Assembly: GCF_031877795.1 (NCBI RefSeq)
Contig: NC_133932.1
Coordinates: forward strand, 72,343,937-72,407,936
Origin: Strix aluco
Taxonomy: Eukaryota > Chordata > Aves > Strigiformes > Strigidae
Length of the DNA: 64,000 bases
Reading direction: 5' to 3'
This document shows, piece after piece, positions 49,010-58,500 of the stretch (its first letter is position 1; every line of letters starts with the position of its first letter). The notes below the pieces were generated by a model. It saw only the letters and a program-made list of their open reading frames with translations. It was not told the DNA's origin and did not search any database. The position numbers were made by a program, and so were the translations under genes.

Positions 49010-50900
49010 TTTATTCGCAGAACAGCTCCGCGGCCCTCACGGGGGCCCAGACGCAGCCGTGACGGCTGCGTGCCCACGCACCCCGGGACCCCCCACCGCC
49101 GCCAGGGCGAGAGGCACCTCCGCAGGCGGGAGGGCCAGAAGCCACGCCAGGATGGATGTCCGTGCTCCGCCGCCGCCGCCTCCGGCCGCCTGACTGGGCG
49201 CTACCCGCGGAGGCCACCTCCGCCGGGACGACGGCGTGCCGGACCCGGGCGAAAGCCGCTCTCCCGGCCCGGCGCGGGTCCGGCCCCGGCTCCCTCCCCG
49301 CCCCTCTGCGGCGCCACCCGCCGCCTCCGGGGCCGCCCGTGAGCCCCCGCCCCCGCCGCGGAGTTGGCCCCGCCCCGCCCCGGCGGCTCCGCCCCCCGCC
49401 GGGCCCGGCAACCCGCGTGCTCCGCGCCAGGCCCGGGGCGGGAGTGGCGCCAGGCGCCGCCATGACGGCGCGGCGGGCCCTAACGCTCCTAACGTAGGGG
49501 GTAGCGCCCGCCCGTCCCGGGAAGCGGCCTCGTCCCACCGGGCCAGGAGACCCGCCTTCTCCTAGCAACCAGCGCGGCGGCACCGCCCCGGAAATGACGG
49601 AGCAGCCATTGTTCTCCGGCAGGAAACCGGCGGCGGTCTCCCCGGTCCGCAGCGTAGCAGGACAGCCGGAGGAAGCGGGGGAGGAGGGGCGCGGGAGGAG
49701 GCGGCGGCGACCGGGCGGAGAGGGGCGGCGGCCCGCCCACCCTCGCGCCTATCAGAGCCGCCGACGGGGAGCGTCCGCCCCTGCTGTCCCGCTGTTCCCA
49801 ATCGGAACCAGAAAGAACCAGAAGAGTAAAAAATAATAATTTAAAAAAAAAGTCAACCAGCCAATCACAGCGGGCAGAGGGAGATTGCGCCCGCCCCCTC
49901 CGGCACCGTCGCGCCATTCACAAGCAAGAGGAGGCGGGAAGAGCCGCGTCCCCAGTCCCGAGAACACGTCAGTCACGCTCCGAACGCCCAAGGTTGGCCC
50001 GCCCGCTGCCGCCGCCCCAGCCAATCAGAACCCACAGGCCGGGGCAGGCCGAGATATTCAAATCAACCCCACAGAAAAGTTGCTGCTCGAACGTCACGAG
50101 GAGGCGGGGCATAAGGCGGAACAGCCCGGCCCGAGGACCAATCGGCAGGAGGAGGTGGGCCGCGGCCGGCCCGTGGGGACGCTTCCGCCCTATCAGCCCC
50201 GCCGGGGGGCGGGGCCAGCCGCGCTATGTTAACGAGGGGCGTTGATAAAAGCCGCAACGACGCTGCTTTCCCAGCAAAGCGCGGAGGCGCCCGCTGTGTG
50301 TGGTGGTGGCGCGTGCCCGGCGCGCGTGAGAGGCGCGCTGCCCGCCCTGCCCTCTCCTCCTCTCCTGCCCGCCCCTCCCTCCCTCCCTGCCCGCCCGCGC
50401 CCCCCGCGGCGGCGACGACCGTCTCCCGAGGAAGTTTCCCCCGGCCCCTTCCCCCGGGAGCCGTCGGGCTCCCTGCCCCGATGAGCGGCTGGGGGAGCGG
50501 CAGAGGGCTCGCTGCCCACCGCCCCCTAAGGCCACATGCACGGGGGCGCGGGGAGAGGGGGTCCTCCGCGCCCGGCGCCCCGGCTGTCACCGCTGCCGGC
50601 GGCACCGAATAAAGCCCTCCCCTCCCCCCTTCCCGAGCGGACACAAGCAAGCAAGTGACAAAGCTGCCCCGAGCCCTGCACAAACCGGCCTCTCCTTCCC
50701 TCCGCCCGTGGGGCAAGGGGACGGCGTGCCCCGAGTGCCGGCGGCACGGGGAGGGAGAGGGAGGGGGCACTTCAGCCAGCACATCCGTAAAGACGACCGT
50801 ACCCCCCCCCCACCGCACACGCCAGTCCCGTCCCCCCCGCCCCACGGAGCGGGGCTGTTTTACGGGGTGAAACGAAACCCACCGAGGAGGGAGCGAAGAA
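49010..50900. promoter_or_regulatory. CpG island inside ING1 intron 1, candidate alternative or antisense promoter
   Basis: This is very GC- and CpG-rich DNA with many GC boxes. Four CCAAT boxes lie in the same plus orientation at 49798-49802, 49861-49865, 50021-50025 and 50138-50142. They are followed by a GC box (50203-50216) and a TATA-like GATAAAAG at 50244-50251, a layout suggesting plus-strand initiation near 50270. On the other side, an ETS site (CCGGAAATGACG, 49588-49599) next to GCAGCCATTGTT and an RFX-like TAGCAACC (49563-49570) form a second cluster that could drive minus-strand transcripts into ING1 exon 2. Long open frames here (up to 280 codons) are GC-driven and overlap on both strands, so I do not call a protein. 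Confidence 0.65.
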
Positions 50901-50935
50901 AGCACACCCTGCCCCCCACTCTCGCCTAACCCCCC

Positions 50936-50970
50936 TCTCCTCCCTCCCTCCCTCCTTCCCTCCCTCCCTC
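50936..50970. repeat. (CCCT)n simple repeat
   Basis: Tandem TCCC units, purine-free on the plus strand, within ING1 intron 1. A shorter run of the same kind lies near 50370-50390. Confidence 0.8.
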
Positions 50971-51462
50971 ACTAGCTGCCTCTCTCCCCTACTACAGCCA
51001 TAATGAATACTGTACATTCCTAAATGTTGTGCTGTAATCTCTCCCTCTCTGTCCACCCAGCACTTTCTTCCGTACCCCGAAACCCTTCCACCTCAGCCCC
51101 ACGGCCGGGGACGGCCCCCCTTTGTGCACCGCACACCCCACTTCCCTGCCCCCGCCTTCTTGGCCAGCAATTTACACAGAAAAGCAGAGTCCTTGCTTAA
51201 TAAGAGAAGCCGGAGACCTTTTGTTCCGCCCCATGACAAGAGCTAACGCTGCAGATCAGCCCCTCTCTCTCCTCGGATCTCTCCTCCTGGCTTTCTCTCT
51301 CCTTTCACCTCCCAAAAATAAAACTACCATCCCTGTGGGGTGCAGAGGGGCAAGCGGAGCCGAGGCTCAGCTCTGAAGAAAAGAAAGGGAAAGACACCCT
51401 CCCCCCCCCGAGCCCCATACCACACACACGGACACACACACGCATATATAGAAAGCACTTAC

Positions 51463-51598
51463 CTTGATATTTGGCGTCAATTTCCCTCATCAAGGAGACA
51501 TTTCTCTGCAGATCGAAGGGCATAGACTCGATGGAGTCCAGATAATCCTCCACATAGTTCACTAGGTGAAGCTGGTCTCCGTTTGCAGGACTCAACAT
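51463..51598 (-). CDS. ING1: ING1 coding exon 1 (ING1b/p33 first exon, residues 1-45)
   Basis: The exon encodes MLSPANGDQLHLVNYVEDYL and on to ...MREIDAKYQ, nearly identical to human p33ING1b. It ends AAATATCAAG before GTAAGT, leaving one base (phase 1) that joins exon 2 to give Glu46. Residues 9-16 (QLHLVNYV) match the PCNA-interacting box described for ING1b. The rest begins the ING N-terminal domain that contacts SAP30 of the Sin3 complex. I chose the ATG at 51598-51596 because it gives the family N-terminus and has A at -3. Another in-frame ATG lies two codons upstream (51604-51602) with C at -3, and would add Met-Lys. The 5' UTR and TSS lie further up in the CpG-rich region and are not resolved. 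Confidence 0.97.
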
Positions 51599-51896
51599 TT
51601 TCATCCGGCAAAGAAAAAAAAATATCCTTCCCCACACCTCTCTCCCTGTCTGTGCGAGAGCAAGTGCTGCTCCCTCCAAAGACGGTAACCCCGATGAACG
51701 GCTCACTCCCTGCCCACCTCTCTCTGTAGCTCCCCCAAAAAACCGAGAGAAGCTACATCTGACTCCTCTTGTGTGAAACAGAGGGAGAGAGACACACACA
51801 CACCCTCCGCTAGTCCCCTACAGCCAGCAGCAGCTGATTGAATGGCTGTCGTTGTGGGTAATTCACGAAGGAGGTGGTAGGAACAATCAGAGGGAT

Positions 51897-51934
51897 TTGT
51901 GTGTGTGTGTGTGTGAAGGGGGGGGGGGGGGGGG
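51897..51934. repeat. (GT)n followed by a 17-G run
   Basis: About nine GT dinucleotides (51898-51915) are followed by AA and an uninterrupted run of 17 G (51918-51934), then AGG repeats. It lies about 300 bp upstream of the ING1 start codon. Confidence 0.95.
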
Positions 51935-52250
51935 AGGAGGAGGAGAAAGGAGGGGGGCTTAAACCAGCTCCTCCGAAACAATCTGGAAACAAAATGTGCT
52001 CTGCAAAGTGTCTGTCAGAAGCAGCGGCAGCCCCTCTGCATGCGCCAGCGCCGCTCTGCTCCGCTTCTCCTCCGCTCCCCCCTTCCCCGCTCTCCTCACC
52101 GCCGCCGCCGCTCCCCGGTGATATTAACGCAGCCTCCTCGCTCCTATACGCCGCACTTGATCCAACGTGGAAAACCCAAATACCAGTTTCAAACACTTGG
52201 GAAACATTCAGCCCCGCCACGCACGGCGCATGCGCACCCCTCCCAGCGCT

Positions 52251-52294
52251 GTGTACACACACACCGCACACACACCGACACACACACACACACC
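52251..52294. repeat. Imperfect CA microsatellite
   Basis: ACACAC runs are interrupted by CCG and CCGAC in the ING1 upstream region. Confidence 0.85.
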
Positions 52295-52468
52295 CCTCGC
52301 TACCCCCCTCCCCCTCCCGGAACCGCGGCGGGGCGAGCGCTCCTCTGCATATTCATCGTCCCTCCTCCCCTTACTCACGTTTGGGGAGGGAAGGCGGCGG
52401 GGATGCGGCCGTAGCGCGGGGGTGGGCGGCTCGGTGCCGGCGTAGGGAGGAAGCCCCCGCGGCCGGGC

Positions 52469-52515
52469 GGGGGGGGGGGGGGGGGGGTGCGGGGTGTGTG
52501 GGGGGGGGGGGGGGG
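52469..52515. repeat. Two long G runs (19 and 16 bases)
   Basis: G19 at 52469-52487 and G16 at 52500-52515 are separated by TGCGGGGTGTGT, with more G runs after them. Strong quadruplex-forming potential is expected. Exact run length may be affected by sequencing or assembly error. Confidence 0.9.
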
Positions 52516-52879
52516 TGAGGGGGGAAGGCGGAGGCTCCGGTGAAGTTGCGCGGACGCTGCGAGGCGAGCGGCCGGCGGGGAGGCTGAGGGGAGAGTGCGC
52601 GGCGCGGGGCTGGCGAGCGGGGGAAGTTGGATGCTTTTGCGGTAGGACACGGACTTTAGAGGAGTCTCTTGCCGTCTGCGAGCCGGTGCAGAGGCCGCGC
52701 TCGCCCCAGAAAGGAGCAGCCCCGAGGGCTTTCCCAGGAGGGACGGGGAGAGGGGGGCACCGGGAACCATGCGACGCCGCCACCCCGCTTTGGGGGCAGG
52801 GCTGTACCCGGCGCGGCGCCGGACGCTGAGGAGAAACGCTGCCTCCCTCCTCAGCGGGCAACCGCATCAATCATCCCCG

Positions 52880-53160
52880 CGGCGGGTGACACCCGCCCCA
52901 GCCAATCGCCTCTTCCCTCGTGTCCCGCCCCGCAGCTCCCTCGGCCAATCCTTGCCGAGAGGGCGGGAGGGCGGGCGCCGCGGTGACAACGCTGCCCGGG
53001 ATACCGGCCGCGGCAGAAGGGGCGGTAACGGGCGGGCGCATGCGCACTCCGCGCAGCACGGGGAGAAGATGGAGCCGTCTGTCACGGACGGGATCGCACT
53101 ACGTTTCCCAGCGGCTCCCGGGCGTCGGCGCATGCGCGCTGGCGGGCGGGCTTACCCCTG
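52880..53160. promoter_or_regulatory. CpG-island core promoter cluster upstream of ING1 (CCAAT, NRF1, ACTAC..TCCCAG)
   Basis: CCAAT boxes lie at 52902-52906 and 52945-52949. Two palindromic NRF1 sites lie at 53036-53047 (GCGCATGCGCAC) and 53127-53139 (GGCGCATGCGCGC). An ACTACGTTTCCCAG element lies at 53098-53111 and matches the ACTACAnnTCCCAG class linked to ZNF143/THAP11 and often found at divergent promoters. The cluster is about 1.3-1.5 kb upstream of ING1 exon 1. It could serve a longer ING1 5' UTR, a divergent plus-strand transcript, or both. Confidence 0.6.
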
Positions 53161-54970
53161 CGGCAGGCGGCGGCCAGGGGAGGGTTAGCGGGGCTTGTCG
53201 GGCCGGGGGGAGCGCCCTGGGGCTGCTCCCGCTCCGCCCGGGCGCTCGGCGGAGAGGGCTCTGAGCGCTCTGGGGAGAAGGAGAAGGTGAAAGGGTGCCG
53301 GGAACAGCCCCGTGCCGCTCGAGTTCTCCCGCCCGGGTGGCCCGCGGGCCGTGAGGAAGGACCCCGCTGGCGGTCACCCTTCCCGGGGCTGGGGCTCGCC
53401 GGGGGTTTCCTTTGTTTCCTGAAGGTGCTGCCGTAGCCGTTCGTACCCAGCAGCTGCCCCGCCACGGCCCGGCCGGTAACGCGCCGGTCTGGGGGGCGCG
53501 GGAAAGATCAGACCCTCGCTCCTCCCCGGGCTCCCCCGAGCCCACCGGGGCTGCCAAATCCGTCTTTCCCCCTCTCACTGCCCCGCCGGGGGCCGAGCGG
53601 CAGCAGGTACACCTGGTGGGGCCGGGAAAGCCCTGCTCTCCGACGATGACCGCCCCTGCCCGTCGCCTGCCCCGCTCCCCCCTCAGGCGCCGGGGTCGCC
53701 CCTCGCCGCGTTCCCTCCCGACGACGGCGGGAGGCGGGGCGGGCGCTCAGGGGAGGTGCTGAGGGGTGGTGGCGGGCCCGGCCCCGCCTGCGGGGCCGCG
53801 CAGGGCGGGCTCCGCTCCGGCGGTGTGAAGCGATGTTCCCAGCGCCGGCGGTTTCATCTCGTCCCTCATTAGGGAGATGCGGTCGCGTTTACCTGACGCT
53901 TCCTCTCGGGAAGTCCCCGGAGCCCGCAGGCACCCGGTCCCGCCAGGATCGGCGGTGTCGGGTAGCGAGGAGTGGGGAAGGCGGGCCTGGAAAACCTACC
54001 CCGGCTCCCTCCAGCGAAGCAAAACAACGCACGCTTTCTGCCTCTTATTTTTTTAAAAAACGTCACTGGCAATCCCCTAATTTAGGGGAGACTGACTCAT
54101 CATTTCTAAACGCTCAGACTTGCTGGTACAGTCGTTGTTTATTGAGGCACTGATGTTCTGCTTCTAGTTGTAGGGAACAGAGGGAGCGACGGCCTGACTA
54201 AGGACCTCAGCATCTTAACCCCATGTAAGTATTTCTGCTGCTGTCATCAACTCGGTGTCGGAATGGCCAGAGTGGGGTTTTCAGGGGAGCACAGGCAGTC
54301 ATTTACTGATTCCCTCCAGTGCGAGCCAGGCACAGAAATACTTCTGAGGAGTGGAGATGATACTGGAGACTAAGTCTATTTTGAACTGACCCTGCCCCAC
54401 TGCTTTGGGCAGATTTCAGAGGGCAGTTACTCGTTTTCTGAAGATACCTGTAAGTTCTCCGTTCTTTTCTTCCCCTCATTTTCCGTTTCCATGAGTTGCT
54501 GTACTTGCTGATGTAAACCTTGAAAACCTGAAATCTTACATATGTAAATTATGATGAGTACTACAGCATCTAGGCAGTGCTCCAAGCCAGTGTTTCTGGA
54601 CCTGCGTGCTCTGGTTTACGGTGGCATTGAGAAGGAGTTGTGTAATGGCAGCACTAGCCTGGGAACACCTATTCTAAATTGTTGGCACCGCCTTGGTAGT
54701 TACAGCATGTTTCACCCTTGCCTTGAAGAAGCTGAGCTACTGTCAGCAATTAAAGGTAGTTAACAGTCCCCTGGCTAGTGTAAGAACCCAAGCCAACAAT
54801 TATGACTCAGTAGAGGCAAGACATCTGAAAAGAATTCAGATGAGTTCTGAAAAGAGTAATTCTTGCAAAAAAGTTAACCACCATTCTAAGCACACAGTAA
54901 TAATTACACATACAAATAAGAAATCAGTTTGTAAAAGTACCTGCTAATTTACTAAACTTCTGTCCCTCCT
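53161..54970. other. GC-rich to AT-rich transition upstream of ING1
   Basis: CpG-rich sequence continues to about 53850 and then falls to ordinary composition. GTAAGT donor-like words on the plus strand occur at 54225-54230 (after TTAACCCCAT) and 54450-54455 (after AGATACCT). They could end exons of an undescribed plus-strand transcript, but no coding frame supports this. Confidence 0.4.
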
Positions 54971-55548
54971 TGTGCTGGTTTTGGCAGGGTAGAGTTAATT
55001 TTCTTCACAGTAGCTGGTAAGGGCTATGTTTTGGATTTGTGCTGGAAACAGTGTTGATAATTCAGGGATGTTTTAGTTATTGCTGAGCAGTGCTTACACA
55101 GAGTCAAGGCCTTTTCTGCCTCACCCCACCCCACAGCGAGCAGGCTGGGGGTGCACAAGGGGTTGGGAGGGGACACAGCCAGGACAGCTGACCCCAACTG
55201 ACCAAAGGGACATCCCAGACCATATGACATCATGCCCAGCATATAAAGCTGGGGGAAGAAGAAGGAAGAGGGGGACATTCAGAGTGATGGCCTTTGTCTT
55301 CCCAAGTCACACATGATGGAGCCCTGCTTTCCTGGAGATGGCTGAGCATCTGCCTGCCCATGGGAAGTGAATGAATTCCTTGTTTTGCATGTGCACGTGG
55401 CTTTTGCTTTACCTATTAAACTGTCTTTATCTCAACCCATGAGTTTTCTCACTTTTACTTGTCTGAATCTCTCCCCCATCCTACCCTGGGGTGGAGTGAG
55501 TGAGCAGCTGGATGGTGCTTAGTTGCCAGCTGGGGTTAAACCATAACA
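54971..55548 (+). mobile_element. Solo LTR of an avian endogenous retrovirus, sense orientation
   Basis: A 578-bp element begins TGTGCTGGTTTTGGCAGGGT and ends GGGGTTAAACCATAACA (TG...CA). It is the same general avian LTR layout as 12380-12980, here on the plus strand: 'agagttaattttcttcacag' block, 'gggacacagccaggacagct' block, a TATA box (TATAAA, 55242-55247) after CATGCCCAGCA, an ATTAAA polyadenylation signal (55415-55420) with 'ctgtctttatctcaaccc' after it, and a 3' end with 'gtgcttagttgccagctggg'. TATA and polyadenylation signals are better preserved than in the other two LTRs. The flanks (ctcct / cttgc) match at only three of five positions, so no clean duplication remains. There is no internal viral region. 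Confidence 0.92.
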
Positions 55549-58500
55549 CTTGCTTGCAGACAAAAAAAAATTAGAAAGGTACAACTTTCAAGTCTAGTTG
55601 TGGCCTGCTAGACTTCAGTAATTTGCTTAAAAGTATTGATAGTCTTGGATGCACTGAGGAGAGAGAGCTTGGTGTCATCTGCCTCTTAAAAGTGATAGAT
55701 CTTCCTTCATTAGTCTCTCATATGTTGCCAGAAGAGTGACAGAAAAAAAACATCATCAAACTCTGTACAAGTTCTGTGGAAAGGGTGGGATGGAGCTCAC
55801 CTGAGAATGCATTTGGTGTACACTTTGAGGGTCCCCTTTCACAGTTCCCCAAAGATGATTCTCAGTGCTTTGTGTAGTTCTGTAATCAAATATTCCTGTA
55901 CCCAGAAGTATCTATTCTCGGCACCCCCCTCTAGGCTCAGCAGCATGCCAGCCATCATTTTGGGAAGTTGGCAGGAGGGCAGGGAATCAGGTATATGTGT
56001 GCATCTCCAGGGTGGAAAGTTTTGGAAGATATGGAGCTGACACCAGTTGCCCATCTCTGCTTTTCCTCCTTCTCCTCCTCTGCTTTCTTTCTATTTTGGC
56101 ATCTTCTCTCTGAACTGCAGTAGGTGAGAGATGGGAGCTTTTGAATGGAGTTTCAGTTCTTTTTTCATGTTAGGGGCCCGTTTCTTACTCTGGTGGAACA
56201 CTCACAAGTAGAAGTGTAGGAATGATTGCCACACCTCAAAGAAGGAAGAGACTTGTGGGCTTTGTTATCTTCCTATTTTTTGTACTTCACAGGAGGATAA
56301 AGTATCTAACTCCCCTCCTTCTGCTCCCAAGCCCCTTCGTTCTGATTACAAGAAATCTTTCCTGTCTAGAAACCCAAATCTCTGGGGTTTTCAACAGTTG
56401 CTTGAAGCTGTTACCTTACTAAATGTCTAAACTCACAGCAATGGGATCAAGGGAACCTATAACCAGATCAACAACTCACACAACTGCTGTGAAACGTATT
56501 ATGTATACATTATGTACATATATAATATCACATATACTTCATATAACATAGAAATATTCTCATAATTATAGTTATTCCAGTCATTATGGTTATTCCAGCT
56601 CATCAGCATAAAGTTCAGAATTCTCAATATGAGTACCATAAAATCCCAGACCTCCAAAACAAAGATATTCTGGCTGCCTCCTTTCTCTGCCTTAGTTGAA
56701 TATTGCTCTATGAAATACTGTGTAATCACTACAGCCGTGTCTCTGTTTATTAGAAAAGATAGTGTCTTCTGATTGTTAGTCATTATACTTTAAAGGTACA
56801 GACGAATCAGATGAGTTATTCCTTCCAATGAACTGCTGTTTCCTCACCATTTAATAGCTTAATCCCACTCTTCTACAGTCACATACGGGTTTGGGCTTTT
56901 TTTGCTTGTTTGTCTGTTTATTCTTTATGAGGCTAAATTCGTACTTACCTGGGTGATGATAACAGAATTTTACAAGTCTATTCATTTTGCTTATGGCTGA
57001 AGGTTTTGAAATAAAACTGCAAAAGGTTAACATGCAAGATGAGCAGAGCTGAGGTTTGCAGGTATGAAGACCACCAGACAAGTCATAGTTCATGCTTTCA
57101 TGCAATATGCATTGTCTGAATAGCATACACCATTTACAGATATTTGGGCCAGAAATACCTTTTCGTGTCAGCAAATGATGTGGGATTAATGGATTCTAAA
57201 ATCTGGAAAACAAATCTAGCTGAGCTGGTCTTTTTTCTGCTTCCCAGTAAAGGCTCAAGGACTTCCTGAACTTCCCAAACACTCCCCTAACGTAGGCCTG
57301 CCATTCTAAACTTTTTTTTTTTTTTTTAAAAAAGTCAAGTCCTACTTAAGAAAATGGGTATTTCACTGGATACAGCTCCTCATCTCTTCCTCTTGCCCTG
57401 AGTCTGTTGCACTCACTGCCTCTTTTCACACCTGTTTTCTGGCTGCTGCCATCTCTTTCTTGCACCTGCTGTACCTAGAGAGCTTAAACAGCACCTGCAT
57501 TAAAGGCAAGTGAAAAATTCTGACTGGAACTAGTAATTGTGTGCTGCAGTACAAGGCCAAGGCACAAGGACATCCGAGTTGTCCCAGCACGGAGTCAACA
57601 CAGATCAAGGGGAGCTTATTCCATTCCTGCGGGCTCCACATTCCCGCAGTGTGTTCAAGAGAGAGACACCTCAACAGCTGGAAACCACTGGCAAAGGCAC
57701 CAATCTGACCCCTGACTAACCCTCAGGCTTGTTTCTGTAAACTGTGGCACAGGACCCAAACACTTCTGATGAAAAACAGGTAGCATTTGTTAGAGCAGTT
57801 GGCAGGCAGGTTGTCTGAAAAATAGTAGACGGTGTTAAAAACTCAAGGTCCAGCTTTTGATAAGAGCAGGAAAGTTTATTTTGTTCTTTATGTCCACCAA
57901 TGAAATTTCTTTTCTGGTTTTATTCCATTTCCCCAGAATCACTCTTTTAGAATAGGTATCTCAAGATGATTTCTCTTTCATAAAACATACTCTTTACGTC
58001 ATGAATATTTTGGGGAATGGCCACTCACCATTTACAGTACTTCTGAGGCAAGCATTTGTAATAAGCTTGAGACAATTTTTATTCTCCTTTTAAAAATTAA
58101 ACGGGATTCTTAGACAAACTGTTACGCACTTAGGTTTTGTAAAAATAAAAGGACTATAAAAGGTAAGTCAAAATGTGTCTGTTATTACAGACTACTACAG
58201 AGTGCTATGAAAAATTCAGTTCACTGCAGTGGATTTAGCTCATCTTTGCTTTTGGTTTGTAGTTTATCTTTACTACCTTTTTCCCCCTTATTTTCTCAGG
58301 TTCAGCTTCCTTGCCAGGTTCCTGAACTAGAATCTGACAAGAAGGGCCACAGATACCAGAAACGTGCTCTTGATAACACAACAAATGCAGCCTTTCTCCT
58401 CTGTCAACAATTCTAAGACAGTATGGTTTAATTTTTTAGAAGAAAAATGCAGCATCTTTAGCCGTAGGGGGAAAACCGTAAAACCTTACAAAGCATGTAT

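Larger units (their letters stand above)
46638..51462 (-). other. ING1: ING1 intron 1
   Basis: A 4.8-kb intron runs from donor GTAAGT (51462-51457) to acceptor CAG (46640-46638). The lower half (46638-48900) is AT-rich with T/A runs (47864-47880, 48160-48240) and no exon that I can identify. The upper half holds a strong CpG island (about 49010-50900) and then CCCT-rich simple sequence (50936-50970). Confidence 0.9.
51599..52460 (-). promoter_or_regulatory. ING1: ING1b 5' UTR and proximal promoter region
   Basis: This CpG-rich DNA directly upstream of ING1 exon 1 carries a palindromic NRF1-type site GCGCATGCGCAC (52226-52237) and (CCG)n-type sequence. It also has a (GT)n-G17 tract (51897-51934) and a CA microsatellite (52251-52294). 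No clear TATA box is visible, as usual for a CpG-island promoter. The exact TSS cannot be placed. Confidence 0.6.

Noticed and set aside
49011-49583. 190-codon minus-strand frame with a GTGAGG donor-like word near its end, tested as an ING1a first exon
   Set aside because: The frame meets that donor in phase 0, while ING1 exon 2 needs phase 1, and the text does not resemble the human ING1a N-terminus.
50063-50905. 280-codon minus-strand open frame in the ING1 intronic CpG island
   Set aside because: It is Gly/Arg/Pro-rich, and frames are open on both strands because the DNA has few stop codons. No family resemblance and no good start or splice context.
52208-52870. 220-codon minus-strand frame upstream of ING1
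   Set aside because: Low-complexity translation (poly-Pro, CV repeats) of G runs and the CA microsatellite; not a gene.
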